Positions 5,376-6,351 of a stretch of DNA of 6,351 bases are shown here, one piece after another. The DNA comes from Pseudomonadota bacterium (GTDB taxonomy: Bacteria; Pseudomonadota; Gammaproteobacteria; Burkholderiales; Gallionellaceae). Under the pieces are notes generated by a model, which searched no databases, was not told where the DNA came from, and was given only the letters and a program-made list of their open reading frames with translations. Where the stretch lies: contig JAJXTL010000153.1 in assembly GCA_021783855.1 (NCBI GenBank), forward strand, positions 1-6,351, in the 5' to 3' direction. Made by a program: the position numbers and the translations under genes. Position 1 is the first letter of the stretch. Each line of letters begins with the position of its first letter.

Positions 5376-6326
5376 TTAGTGTTTCTCGGCAAACGGGTAC
5401 ATGCCCAGTTTATCCATCAGTGCCCGGTCACGCTCGACCTCCGGGTTGCCGGTGGTCAATAACTGCTCTCCGTAAAAAATCGAATTCGCGCCGGCCAGAA
5501 AACATAATGCCTGCACCGCATCGGACATCGCTTGCCGTCCGGCTGACAACCTCACGCGAGCGGTCGGCATGGTGATGCGCGCCACCGCGATGGTGCGCAC
5601 GAAATCCAGCGGATCGAGATCGGCCACATCGGCCAGCGGCGTGCCTTCCACCTTGACCAGATTGTTGATCGGTACGCTTTCCGGATAGGGTTCCATATTC
5701 GCCAGCTGTGCAATGAGACCTGCGCGTTGCGCAAGATTTTCACCCATGCCGACGATGCCGCCGCTGCACACATGCATGCCGGCGCGGCGCACCCGCGCCA
5801 AAGTGTCCAGCCTGTCCTGATAGTCGCGGGTGCTGATGATGTCACCGTAAAATTCGGGCGATGTATCCAGATTGTGGTTGTAGTAATCAAGACCCGCCTC
5901 TTTCAACTGGTCTGTCTGCTCGTCGTTGAGCATTCCCAGCGTAGCGCAGGTCTCCATGCCGAGGCCTCGCACCGCCTTAACCATTTCTACCACACTCAGC
6001 ATGTCCGCCTCGGAAGGCTCACGCCAGGCAGCCCCCATGCAGAAGCGGTCGGCGCCCGCCTGTTGCGCAGCACGGGCCGCTGTCAGCACTTCATCCAGCC
6101 CCAGCATTTTACGGTCTTCCACGCCCGTCGAATGGAACGCGGATTGCGGACAATAGCCGCAGTCTTCCGAACAACCGCCAGTCTTGATGGACAACAACGT
6201 CGAGAGTTGCACCTGATTCGGATCGAAATGTTCGCGGTGCACCTGCTGCGCACGGTACAGCAAATCAGCAAACGGCAACCTGAACAAGGCTTCCACCTCA
6301 TCGTTGCTCCAGCGCTGCGGGCCCAT
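5376..6326 (-). CDS. bioB: Biotin synthase (radical SAM)
   Basis: BioB inserts sulfur into dethiobiotin to form biotin, using S-adenosylmethionine, a [4Fe-4S] cluster and a sacrificial [2Fe-2S] cluster. The radical-SAM motif is C52-x3-C56-x2-C59 ([13 protein letters not shown]). The [2Fe-2S] ligands are C96 (RFCMGAAW), C127 (ETCATLG), C187 (HVCSGGI) and R259 (VRLSAGR). [12 protein letters not shown] (149-160) and the family-typical [14 protein letters not shown] (218-231) are present. The length of 316 residues is normal. It is the first visible gene of the operon. The ATG at 6326 gives [15 protein letters not shown], which fits the family start. However, the frame stays open to the window edge (FHTPVKKT before the Met) and no Shine-Dalgarno is visible, so a start further upstream is possible. 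The operon promoter and any BirA operator would lie outside the window. Confidence 0.97.
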   Translation of the reverse strand: MGPQRWSNDEVEALFRLPFADLLYRAQQVHREHFDPNQVQLSTLLSIKTGGCSEDCGYCPQSAFHSTGVEDRKMLGLDEVLTAARAAQQAGADRFCMGAAWREPSEADMLSVVEMVKAVRGLGMETCATLGMLNDEQTDQLKEAGLDYYNHNLDTSPEFYGDIISTRDYQDRLDTLARVRRAGMHVCSGGIVGMGENLAQRAGLIAQLANMEPYPESVPINNLVKVEGTPLADVADLDPLDFVRTIAVARITMPTARVRLSAGRQAMSDAVQALCFLAGANSIFYGEQLLTTGNPEVERDRALMDKLGMYPFAEKH

Positions 6327-6351
6327 GGTTTTTTTAACGGGGGTGTGAAAC

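Noticed and set aside
1..6351. A new multi-gene defence or mobile system
   Set aside because: All genes are recognised housekeeping or regulatory families; there is no transposase, integrase, toxin, nuclease or CRISPR repeat.

Overview
The window is a stretch of bacterial chromosome in which every gene I can support is read on the minus strand, so transcription runs from high to low coordinates. The core is a compact biotin operon in the order bioB-bioF-bioH-bioC-bioD (6326 down to 1722). It is followed by a NarL/LuxR-type response regulator gene (1613-954) and then by the 5' end of an FtsK-type DNA translocase gene that runs off the left edge (851-1). Gene order, moderately high GC and the protein types (BioC of about 290 residues, FtsK with a short linker) suggest a betaproteobacterium. 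A Nitrosomonadales/Gallionellaceae-like organism is my best guess, but that is inference, not a sequence match.

The five bio genes cover most of biotin synthesis. BioC methylates the malonyl starter to disguise it for fatty acid synthesis. BioH removes the methyl ester from pimeloyl-ACP. BioF makes KAPA (7-keto-8-aminopelargonate), BioD closes the ureido ring of dethiobiotin, and BioB inserts sulfur. The DAPA-forming step (BioA) is not encoded here. bioF/bioH overlap by 17 nt and bioH/bioC by about 8 nt. bioB-bioF are 52 bp apart and bioC-bioD 123 bp apart. A hairpin with a short T run after bioD (1676-1719) is a likely operon end. The regulator gene then has its own leader with a dyad over its ribosome-binding region, and an inverted repeat over its stop codon.

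I see no unknown multi-gene system. The unusual part is the repeat content of the biotin operon. A GC-rich palindromic repeat lies in frame inside bioF (about residues 221-234), and a related copy lies in the regulator-ftsK gap. A 4-unit heptanucleotide tandem repeat lies inside bioH (residues 53-62). The bioC-bioD gap is a 123-bp segment bounded by 18-19 bp near-identical inverted repeats, one of which contains the bioD start codon. Both repeat-bearing genes stay open and keep their catalytic residues.

The only non-coding stretches are the gaps described here; none exceeds 300 bp. No tRNA, rRNA, CRISPR array or transposase gene was seen.
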